Assembly: GCF_027942865.1 (NCBI RefSeq)
Contig: NC_134529.1
Location: 22,732,467 to 22,796,466 of the forward strand
Length of the DNA: 64,000 nt
Source: Odontesthes bonariensis
Taxonomy: Eukaryota > Chordata > Actinopteri > Atheriniformes > Atherinopsidae
Direction: 5' to 3'
Shown here: piece by piece, positions 12,101-24,100 of the stretch
Numbering within the stretch: position 1 is the stretch's first letter
Layout of the letters: every line of letters begins with the position of its first letter
Translations under genes and position numbers: made by a program
Notes under the pieces: generated by a model
What the model was told of the DNA's origin: nothing
Databases searched by the model: none
Seen by the model: only the letters and a program-made list of their open reading frames with translations

Positions 12101-15100
12101 AAAAAAATACTCACCAACTGAGTCATTCTGGACCTGTAAAGGAAAAATTAAATAAAACAAATACGTCATGTCACTAAATACAACAAAACTACTGGGGAAA
12201 AAAGTGTTAAATTGTCATTAAAGAAAAGTTTTCTTCATAACAACAGCAGTATTTTTATTTTTTTACCTCATTTGAGTCTTCAGCCTCACTTTGATCATCT
12301 CTGACCTCCGGACCAGCATGTTCCTGAGAAATTAGATTAGATCAATTCACTTTTCGTGTTGTGTTTATTGCTTATGAGCAGTCAGAGCGCGCCTTCACTT
12401 TGAAGAATCAGAAGGTTTCTTCACAGGCGAGCTAAACTAAAAGGTACCAAAAAAGTTTGGGCATGAGAAAAGCAACTTTTCTTGAAATGAGCCTTTAGGT
12501 CTTTACTTAGTTTAAATTTACTACAGATGTATATACTTGATGTGGAAACTCACCGTGATGCAAGCCGTCATTTCCTCTGCAGCCAGGCAAGCTGCTCGTG
12601 CGCTGGTCGTTTTTGCATCAACAACTGGCTCTTCTAAATCTAAAGTTCGAATGAATAAATGAACAAGTGCAACAGCATTGCTACTGAACAGTGCAGTTTA
12701 AAGAGCACTAATGGTTCAGTGCTGTGCCCACTCCCACGCTGTGCGATACCTGTGCAGAAATCTGCTGAAAGGGCCTCTGCAACGTCGCCGCTCAGTTCTC
12801 CAACCTCATCACCCTGAACAGCAATAAAGACAACATTCACAACTCAAACACTGAATTATTTCAACTTATTTAGCAACTGGTATGCTAGAAATGTTCAGAA
12901 ACTGCCATTTTTTATACCAAACAAAAAGAGTTCCTGAAACAGGAAGATATTTAAGGTACAGAAACGTACTTCACATTTGTACGTTTCTAACCAACCAGGC
13001 AAGCTAGAGCTTACATCCATGTCTGCCGTCCAACGACACTGATGGGCTTTTGTTTGGTTATTGAAACAAAGGTGATAAAACAAAAGAGCAGCCATTGATT
13101 TTTGGAGCCAACAGCCACGTTTTATACCCGAGTAAAGGGTAAGAATAACGGCAACAAAGTGTTTTCAGCGTTGTTCAAGTCATTTAACTTCAACATCACA
13201 GTTGTGCTGTGCCAGTCAAATTTGGCCACTGAATTCAACTTGGGCTCAAATCGTCATAAAACAAAGTCAGTGAGGTAAAAGTAGCCATTTACCTTTTCTG
13301 GAGAGAAAACCGAGGAGCTGTGCGGTTCACTTGTGGATGTGTCGGTGTCTGCAAGGAGGTCTGATGGAAAAAACGCACAATAAGCAACAACTACCGGATC
13401 CTTTTAACTGTACTTCCAGACAGTTCTTTTAACATCGAGCATGTAAATATACACCAGAGCAAAATGATTGGGACACGTCTGTCAACAAACCTAAATGTGT
13501 GCAGTGGTGAGCTGAGGCCGCTTCTTCCCTCGCTGAGTCACTCTGAAACAGATCATCCGTCACCATATTACGATCTATGTCTCAGCCACGTTACTTACAG
13601 AAACTTCAACTAAACCCTAAACAGTCCAGCTGATAATCATCAGCCCCAAGAGAAGATTATTGGTTAACCTTCACAGGTTAAGTTTTGCACTGTATCGGTG
13701 CACTACCTGCACGAGTGGGGGAGCGCGTGGCACCTCCTCCTGTGTGATGCCACCTCCAGCCTCACTTTCCTGCTTTCCTGTGGAGAAAATCAGTCGACTT
13801 TTCAGACACCCTCATCAAGTATGTCATTTTCTTCATTATGACTCAGTGGGGATTTTTGGGGGAGGTTTTCCAGAACTTTCCAGAATTGCTGTGGATTACG
13901 TCTAAAGGTGGTCTGATGCTGAGACGAGTATTCTTTTTCCTCGATGTGCAACATCATTTAACTACTTTTCGAACTGATGGGGACTAAGCGATGTAGCTGC
14001 GGAATAAACCAGATCACACAACCTAAATTTCATTCTATGTTGGCATTTTAACACCTTGAAAAGTTCCTGCTCACAGTGTACAGATGATTGTTACGGAACT
14101 ACTTTTATCCTGAAAAACTCTGGAGATTTGCAGAACTTCTGTTATGTGATGCACATCAGTAATAATAATAATAATAATATCCAATGTGTAAGTATCTGCT
14201 CAGCTTTGACTGAAATATAACAGCATGGAGGTTGTACAGCAGCTTGCAGCAATCAGGCATGAATTTTTTTTGGTTAGGAACATCAACTGCCTCCATGACC
14301 TCTGCGTCACAGCTAATGCTGCCGCTCCAACTGTGGACTGTGTCGGGATGCGATCCGAGATGCAATATGTAAAAACTACTGCACACTGACATACGTGTGT
14401 GTTCCTTTAGTTTCTCCCCATCTAAAACAAAACCTCTAATTATAAAGCAGCAGGGAAAAAAGTAGGAAGCGCTCACCACATAACTGCTGTGCTGGATGCA
14501 CACGGGAGGGCGGCACCGACTGAGCCTGATGAAAGAGCAAACACAAAATTAAACCAAATGTGCTACACAGGGATTAAAGCAAAAAAAAGTCCTCTGACTG
14601 AAATTTTTAGCGATTAAACATCAGATTGTTCCCCCCCTTGTACCCCTTCGGAAACCAATGTAGCCATACCTCTGCCCTCAGAACGTACATTGGTTCTATG
14701 CAAGCAATGGAGGGGTAATGCAGATACTTGATCAGATGCCTCAGCAGACTGTATGATTCTATAACATGTGAAAGTGTGGCCTTTATGCTGTCCTAGCCCA
14801 ATTTTACACATACCTTCCTAAGACCTAATGCAAGTGTTCAGTTTTGTTTCCAAGGGATAAAAAAAAGTTTTAGTCAATAGCCGCTTTCGGACAGACCGTT
14901 CTAAGAACGCAGTTATCAGAACTGTCCTACTCGAATTTCGTTCTGATAACTATCCTTCCCCAGCGGAACTGTTTCAGTCTGCATTCGCACATGAGTCGGG
15001 ACCTGATAGGGACTGATGCGCCGCGCGCAGCCGTCTGCGTCAGTGACGTGTTAGCCGTTAGCCGTTTAGCGCCACATTCAACAACAAAACAAAACCCGTA

Positions 15101-18100
15101 AAAGTAAGAGAGAAGAAAAAACACCACAAAGAAGCTAATATGGAGAGCGGGGAGGCCACCGTGTTCATGGTCTGCATGATGGTGATATTAATCATGGACG
15201 ATCACATCAGGCGTCTAATATCGAGGCTGGAAGAGCTCACAGAGAGTCAGGAGACGATACTTTTTCATTTCATGAAGGAAGAAAGGAGAGCAGAGAGCTG
15301 CAGACAAATGAGACCAGTGTAAGTTTAACTTATTAAACACCCGCCGGTTCTGTCTGTGTCTTATGAGGAAACATTTCAGCCGTGATAGCATGACAAGGGG
15401 CGTAGCTACCGACCACCACACACCTCCGTCAGAAGCGTTCTATAGAACTATGAAAAGACCCGACCTCGGAGAAGGAGCTAAATAGTTATAGGAAAGGGAG
15501 ATAGCCCCGAGTTCCTGTATGTCCGAACACGGGAGAAAACGGCCCCGCGGATTAAAAGGTTATTAGAACTGCCAAAGGTTCCTACAGTCTGAAAGCGGCT
15601 TATGCATTCTTGTGGCAGCACATTAGATAGCTATTCTGGCTATTTAATGGCATTCCACAGAGTGTTAGCTTTGTGAAAAGGCTAAGTAGGTTAGTTTATG
15701 ATGAACTGTAACTCCTGTAGTTGGCGCAGTGCAAAAATGCTACAATTCTATAGAATAGAATTCTACTGCATACCAAGTGGTTTTTAATTGAGCTGTGTTT
15801 ATGGAGGCCTACACTGTCATAGGTGCCCTTCTTTTTGTCTATCACCTACAAATGACAAAAAAAACAAACGAATTAAGTGCAGAGATTTATTGCTTTTGGG
15901 CTTGTTTTCAGGACGGCAGTCGCTTATTTCTCGTCCAAGATCTGGCAACAGTGCCCACCTGTCCAAGTCCAGGCTCCGCTGGAACACAAACATTCTATGA
16001 CTTTAGCTCTAACTCGCTGAGCTACTAGTTCTAGCCTAAAATCGAGGTGTGTGAATGTAGCTACAGGCAATCGTTTGGGTGAGCTCTTCAATTGAAATAA
16101 AATGCAATGGTCTTCCTGTTCAAGTAACGTCAACATTTCATTAAGACATTAGCGCATGTTTCCCCAAAACATTGCGTGAACCTGTTGTCGCATTCGCATT
16201 CCTTAATCAAATGCACTGCAGAACGACATAGCCTAAGGACCATTTCACGCTGTAGCATACCCTGTGTGGTAGGCTATATTATCAACCAACCTATTGTTGG
16301 CATGCGACGTCACTTCCTTGATCTGGGAGCTTCAAAGTAAGATGAGGGTTGATCTACTACTGTAGACAACAAAGTACATGCTATATTCTACATTAATTTT
16401 TATGTTGTAGAGTTGTGAATTTATTTTCTCAATGGAGAAATTGAGCAGCCTTGCTTTGTTGTCTACAGTAGTAGATCAACCCTCATCTTACATTGAAGCA
16501 CCCAGATCAAGGAAGTGACGTCGACGCAGCTTTAGCTGCAGAGAAGCTATCAGGCTTGTGTTGATAATAATAAACTCCTGGACTATGTACAAACTTCCAA
16601 ATGCATCGTTTTGTGAGTACAGACCATATTTGTACTACTGTAGAAGTTTGGTGTCATGGCATGTGATTTTAGTGTGGTAATTTTGGAGATACTGCCAGGG
16701 TCCATTAGCGCTTGTACTAAGCTATTCGGGATAACTCAGTAACTCAGCTGATGTTCAGCCAAGATCGGAAAAACTTCGGGTGGGCTACTTGGTTGGATGT
16801 CACGGTTCAAATGACCCTAGGGTGAATCTACTCCGAACTATCACTTTCACAGACTTGACAAACGCCGTGCGGTAACCAAGGTTTTTAAATCAATGCATTT
16901 GAGGAAAAAAAAAAAAAAAAATCGACAGGGCCAGATAATATGTCCACTTTTCTTTTAAAGACATTCGCAGAGGAATTGACTCCGGCATGGCACCCGCTGT
17001 TCCAACTCTCTATTGATAAACACACTGTACCTGAGATCTGGAAGAAGTCCATTATAATTCCAGTTCCAAAAAAGGCATGTCCTCGGGAGGAAAACGATTA
17101 CAGGCCTGTTGCATTAACTTCTAATGTCTTCAAGGCCCTCGAACGACTCATGTTAAATGCACTTCGTTCAGAGGTGGAGCCAGTGTTAGATAAATACCAG
17201 TTTGCATATACAAAGAAACGTAGTACAAGTGATGCCATATCGACTATAATGCACCTTATACTGAAACACCTTGAAACCCCGGGTGCATATGCCAGACTGC
17301 TCCTTATTGATTTTAGTTCTGCTTTTAATACAATCCAGCCACATATTCTTTTAAGGAAATTAGCTCTTCTGAATGTAAACCCATTCTTAATCAGGTGGTA
17401 TCACTCTTTCCTCACCAAGAGGGCACAGCAGGTCAAGTTTAACTCCTCCCTATCAAGCACAGAAATATGTAGTACTGGGGCCCCTCAGGGTTGTGTCAGT
17501 TCACCATTTTTGTTTATTCTGTATACAAATGACTGTGTTAGTTCCGAGCCTAATCAATATGTTGTGAAGTTTTCGGATGATACGGCTGTTCTTAGTCTGC
17601 TCACTAAGAACTTCGATTCATCCATCCACAAAGAGGCTGTAGACAGGTTTGTGGACTGGTGCGACAACCATAAACTACACATGTAAGACTGTAGAAATGC
17701 TCTTTGATCCCAGGTCAACTGGTGACCGTGGCCCTTTGACCATACACGGTAATAACATTAATCAGCTAACAGCATTCACATTGACAGCGACCTGAGCTGG
17801 CAGACACAGGTAGCCACTGTATGCTCTAGAATTCATCAGCGCCTCCACTTCTAACGCAGACTGCGGTTGTTTGGTGTCAGCAAAAACATAATGTTAATTT
17901 TCTACAGGGCAGCAATAGAGTCCATCTTACGGTACGGTATCACCAGTTGGTTCGGAAATCTAACTGTCAAATGTAAATCACAGATTCTCAGCTTGGTCAG
18001 AGTAGCGGGCAAGATTATGGGTCACTCCCCCCTTAACCTTCAGGAACTGTTCAATGAGGCTGTCATCACTCAGGCAAAAAACACTCTAAATGACAGTTCA

Positions 18101-21100
18101 CATGTGTTGTACAATAAATGCTCACAAATGCCCTCAGGGAGAAGATGTAGGGTCTCCTTATGCAAACACAACCGGTTCAAACATTCCTTTGTCCCAGTGT
18201 CAGTCAAGCTCATTAATGAGCAAATGTAGGGAGGTTTTGCAAGCACCAGAACGAGCAATTTATTGTGAATTGCACTCTATTGTAGCACTAGCATTTTATT
18301 GTGAATTGCACTTTAAATGTACATTAGAACCATAATTTATCCAAATCTGTACCAGCATTTTTAAAATATATGTACTAGCATTTTAACATGCACTGCACTT
18401 TAGGTGCATTAGCGTGTACTTTCAAGGCATACCTCTTGCACTTTGGTCCTTACCTGGCTGTCGGTTAATGTACCCTCCTGTTTGGATGGTTATACTGTTT
18501 TTACATAATGTTGTCTTGTATGTTCTGTCTGTCTATGCAGCAGTACCCTGTCTCTGAACCAAATTTCTCCCAAGGGAGACGAATAAACGTGCTTGACTTG
18601 ACTTGACTTGGCCTTTTCTAATGGGGGTTTCCAATATGTAAAGGCCTCAGGTACTGGTCCAGCATTCCTTCTATATTCCTGTAACGAAATACTATTTTAA
18701 GGCGTGTATTTGTAAATTAGGACTAATAATTATTGTAAGTCATTTTTCCATGCAGTTGTAGCCCCAGCCCCGCCCCCGCCTTTGACAACTCGTGGTCCTT
18801 TTTTTTTTTGCAGCACCTTACTTATCAGGGGAGGTCGCGGCTCAAACATAAAGGAATTAAAACAAATACTGCTGTTAATTTAATCTGTTACATCACATCA
18901 GTATTATAATAAAATCCATACACCAAACACCCGTCACAACCCACCCTCCCCTTTCTCGATCAGGACGATCTCCCAGTTGAGTTCAGCTGACGGAAATCCG
19001 TCACAGCTACGGAGAACTTTAATCCATGGCTACATGAAAAAGAAAATTGAACTTTTTCCCCACAGAAACTAGATGGAATGGAGTCCATGTCAGACTTAGG
19101 ATTCAAACAGAGTGTAAAGAGCGATAGAACTGGTCTTCTGTCTTTTTCCACAGACAATACATAAATATGATGTTACATAACCCGTTTCTTCTGTCAACCA
19201 GTGCCAGTGTTTATCTCTCTATAATCGCTCTTGGTCTGGGCCGTCAAACAAACACTGAGCTGCCACTTCTCCCTAGAGTTGTCAATTTAGTGACTTTTGT
19301 CGCTAGATTTCCACAGTAAAGCATCGAGTGATCATTTGGGAAACTTGTGGACAAACCTATAATCTCTCGCCGCTGTGCTCAGCCAGGGGCTGCAGCATAT
19401 TCAGAAATGAAAACATTAGATATATATACACCGACAGGTCTGACCTCTGCGGTGGCTAATCCAAGTGTAAAAGTGAGGTTTTGTGCTCCCTGAACCACTT
19501 CCACCAGTGAATTCTGGGAGTCATCTTGGAAAATGAAAAAGGTTTTACATTTCTTTCCGGTACCTGTTTGGCAAACTCCAAATTTGTATGTGTCGTCTCT
19601 TGAAGATCAGCTTTTCGGGGAACCTTAAGAAAAGGATGACCGTCAAAGTCTGTCTACACATATTTATCTTTCAATATATTATGGTCAAATTTTAATCTTG
19701 ATTTACCATTTTTACTGCAGTCCTAGAGGTACCCGGTGAAACGGCAGTTTCACTGTCATCTTTGACCATTGCTGGATCTTGGGGGGGAAAAAAAATGGTT
19801 TAATGTAATTATGAGAGAAATCATTCATATAAAGGGTATTTTTCCTGAGTCGTAACATTTTCATGGTAATTGTAGCAGCGTCATGCTGTGTGCTAAAGAA
19901 AAGTGGACAAAAGGAGAAATGGATGTGTTGCTTACCACAAGAATGCTCGACGTCCGGGCCATGGGCAGTTGGATGCATCTCTTCCTTATCGGCAGTTTCA
20001 TTCTCCAGTTCATCCATTGGTTCTGCAATGTCCTCCTCCAGTGGAGAATCTAAGTAATCTGTTCCAAGAGTATCCTCCTCAGTGTCTTTGACAGTGTCCA
20101 CAGTCACATCTTTGTCATCTTTGTTATCAAGTAGAAGAAACATGGTTTCACCTATGCCACTGTCGCATGGCAGATTATCTTTGGGAGACGTTAGTCTGGC
20201 GGAGATTACGTTCAGCCCCTCAAAGGAAATGGGTTCCTGCTTTGGAGACGCCATGGGAACAGAATCTTGGGAGCACTCAGAGTTCTTTGGACTACTAGCT
20301 AATTTTGAGTACCCGTCTCCTGTGTGAGGGTCAGCCATCTCCTCATCACTGTGGTCGCTCTGAGAGTGAATGCAGGCAGCAGTGCTACAGCTTATATCCA
20401 CATCTTGGATGTCGGGATACTCCGGTTGATCCTCCAGTACTGCAACAACTGAGTCAAGCTGAAGTGGTGTTTCAAATGAGTTTGTCAGCCCACCTCTGTC
20501 AGGCACGCCCTCCGTCCTGAAACATTTCCACCAGGTTTTCATTGCTTCGTTTATCACCTGGCCTTCACACTCCATCTGCACACAATATCTTATTTTCCCC
20601 TCCGCTGTTGTTGCTCTTGTGACAGTCAGCTGTAACAACTTGTCTGCTGTGAGCGTGGACAGCTCATCTGCGGCAGAGCTGTCCCAAGAACCACAGGAAG
20701 TATCAAAGCCTTCAAGCTCGCACATAAATGCCTGTGGTGGAACGTCCATGAGGGGTAGAGGCACTTCTCTCACATTTGAAATGTTTACTGGAGACTTGTT
20801 TCCGTAGTCCACAAAGAGAACAGACAGCTCGTCTCCATCTTTGTCAAGGACTTCTGCACGATACCAAAGCTGATCATCATCAAAGAGAGCAATGCACAGG
20901 CTCCCAGGGAAGAAAACATCTGGGTCAATATGTCTGGCACCTGTTTTATCCCCAACTTCTGCGACACTGAAAGTTATCTGATCAAGTTCCTCAGAGTTAG
21001 CGGACTGACACCAGAAGGTCTGAGCATCATTTATGGCCGTGATGTAGACCTCTAACTGCTGCCCTACTAAAGATTCTTGGTGGTGGTCATGTAGGAAACA

Positions 21101-24100
21101 AGTGTTCAGTTGCGACTTCTCCGAGTTTTCTACCTCTTGGCTGATGCCAGAGATCCTGGCCGGCTCCCCCTTCGCTTCCTTCTCTGCGACGGTTTCAGGA
21201 CATTCAGCGGGTACTTTACACACAACATCCACGCCGCCGTCTTCAAGTCTGACCTCCCACACAGATCCCACCTGTCGGATGAACTGGCATTTGAGCACCT
21301 TTTCCCCATCGCAGCCGACGTCTTCCTTGAAAGCAGACACCACCTCTGGATCGAGGGCTCTCTCTTCTCCAAGTACAGCAGCATCGCTCAGCGTACAGTG
21401 GGTGCTGTAAACGGGCAACTGCAAGAGGGGCTTCTGGAGTCGGACAATTTTGGAAATCTGTGTCACTGCTGCATTTCCAAAATCAACAAACTCAATGAGA
21501 GCCATTCCATTGTCATGGATTTCCTTCACGACTGCTCGGTACCACGAAGAATCGTCAGCAAATTCTGCTTGAATGAGGTCCCCTGGATGTACATCTTCAA
21601 CAGCATTAACTTTTGGGGTAAATTCTGGATCATTGAGCTTTTCAACAAGGGATATTATTTCACTCTCTTCGTTTACACATTGCACATAGAAACTCAATGG
21701 GCTGTCGCAGTGTGAGACATAAACTTCGGCTGTCATAGCAGGTGCGATGTGTTTAGACGGCAGGTCTGAGAGTTTCGGGAGTTTTTCAGCATCGCTTTCC
21801 TCCTGGGACACTGTACCAGCTGATTTGGACTCGAGCTGCCTGGTGTCAGGGGGAAGATTCTCTTTTCTTGCTTTCACCGGAGAACCAACAGACTCCGAAC
21901 TGTTATTTGGCATCGTTCCACGTGACTGCCTTTGATGTGGAGGTTTGTACAGCTCTAGAATAGCAGGCCTGATCTTCTGGCCATTTTCAGAAAGATGGTG
22001 TGCTGGCTTCTGTGCAGACTGCTGACTCACATCAGTAGATTTCCCCTCAAGCCTCAAATGGCGTGGAGGTTTCTGAGCAGAGAAATTACTCTTCTTCAAA
22101 GCTTGTTTATGGTTTTCGGTGTCTGCGAGTGGTTTCAGAAAAGACTTTGGTGTCTTTTGTGCATGATGCTCAAATGTTTTCCAGCCCTGATGGACAACCT
22201 GCTCTTCCGTTTTCATCTCAATCTGGAACATTTCCTTGATCTTTGCATTGATCTGAGTGTTTCCATGATACAGCTCTACCAGCAATTTCCCATCTGGTTC
22301 TCTGGCCACTATCAGTGCTCTGAATTTGCATTCTGTCGCTGTTGTCTCAAACCAGCTGTTCACCTCCCCGGGAACATTGGCGGGAACATCAGAGAGACCA
22401 CACATCACTGCTTGCACAGGCACAGACATGATATCATTTGCCTCTTTGGGAACTGGGAGCAAGTCAGATTTGTCCACCTCAATAGTGTCACCATAATCCA
22501 CAAAGTGAACCAGAATTGATGGCCTTGTGGTCTTGATCTGTGCCCTGTACCACTCCCCATCAGTGTATCTTGCGAAGCACAAAGTTCCAAAGACTGATGG
22601 GACCTTTATCTTCTTGAGCTGATGGCACAGATTAATCACTTTCCTCTTGAGATCTTTTATCACATCAATGTTCTTGTCGAGATGGCAATAGAACTGACTG
22701 ACATTGTTTACACATGCGACTGTGACTTGTTCCTCTGTCCCGGTTTTGAGATTGTGCGTTGAGTAGTAGTATGTGTCCAGACGGAAAGCTGGGCTAGTGG
22801 CTTTCTTGGGAGGCACACTTGTGACAAGATTGGTCATACTGGTGCAGATGCTCTCAAAGGGAGTCTCAAGATCCACAATGTTGTAAACAATCATCTGCTC
22901 ACTGTACATGATGGCATAAATGGTGCACTTCAAAATGATGAAGTTGGATGCGGCAGTTTCCACAAAGTTTTGGAACTTTGCCTTTGCTTCTTCGTTCCAC
23001 TCATTCACAGCAGAAGTGGGGTCAGCAGGATTTAAGAGACTGCATCGAAAAGCTTGGCCGTTCAGAGTGAGGAATTCTGGGCAGATTCTCCTCAGGTCAC
23101 AGATGGAGATGGTCACCGTCTGCCCATAGTCAACAAACAATATGTCCACGTGGGGGGTTTCATGTCTGTGAACCACAAGGCCTCTGTACCACATTCCATT
23201 ATCAGGGTGTCGAGCGACGCAAGCCATTTCAACATTAGGCTGAAACTCGCTGCCTGCATAATGAGCCTGTATGTCATGCATGAGCAACTTCAAGTGCTCT
23301 GCATTTTGTACCAGCTGGCACCAGAAGTCATTTGGGCTTTCGATGTAGGACACATTGATATCAAGGACACTTCCGATTGGAAACATATGCTCCTTAAAGG
23401 TGGGAACTTTTCTTTCTTTGCTGGTATTGCCAACCGTGCTTGGGGGTTGGAAAGAGGTTCCACTGTTCCTACAAACATCAAGGAGTCTTGCATCAGAGCG
23501 CTGTGTTGGACACATAATGGCAGATTGCAAGGCACTTTTGCTTTTGGGCTGTCTCTGCATCTCAGCCCTTTCAGCAAGGCCGGAACTACACATCAACGCA
23601 CTGACATCGTGTTCACCCTGTGCTTTGGGATCTCTAAGCTGGACAACATAGCTGTTATTGTACTTTGCTTTCACATGGACTTCCAGTACTTTATCTGTGA
23701 CTGCTTGGATGAAAAAATCAGAGGAACTTTGACTCCATGTCTCATCCTTCGGTCCGACACCAGCCAGAGTGCATTTCAGTGCCAGTTGTGGCAGCTTTTT
23801 GAACTCAGGAGGGAGGACCCTTATGTTACTCTTGTCAATCACTTCTGTGTTTCCATAGTCAACAAAGAACACTTCGACTTGAGTGTCACTGATTTTGGTC
23901 ACGGTTGCTCTGTAGAAGTCCCCATCTTCTGACTTGGCAGCACAGTAGAGCCCAATAGTTGGGTTTTTCACAACATTTTTAGTCGCCGAATCCTGGTAAA
24001 GGCGGTACATACTGTCCAACAGTTCAGCCAACTCCTTTCTGTAGTTCTCGGTTTGGATCCAAAACTCTGATGGGTTGGATATATAGTGAACAACTGCCAA

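Noticed and set aside
12895-13095. 66-codon minus frames repeated at 10707-10907 and 12895-13095
   Set aside because: The repetition reflects the tandem duplication; only a 24-bp core (13015-13038 / 10827-10850) has splice signals, and that only weakly.
19712-19935. Extension of the tdrd6 frame past the donor to give 1934 codons
   Set aside because: A good GTAAG donor at 19935 and a phase-matched exon 2 explain the data better; the extension is compositionally unlike the rest.
21110-21715. 201-codon plus-strand frame, and 23054-23932 (292 codons)
   Set aside because: Antisense to the certain tdrd6 Tudor exon; they exist because the opposite strand is coding.
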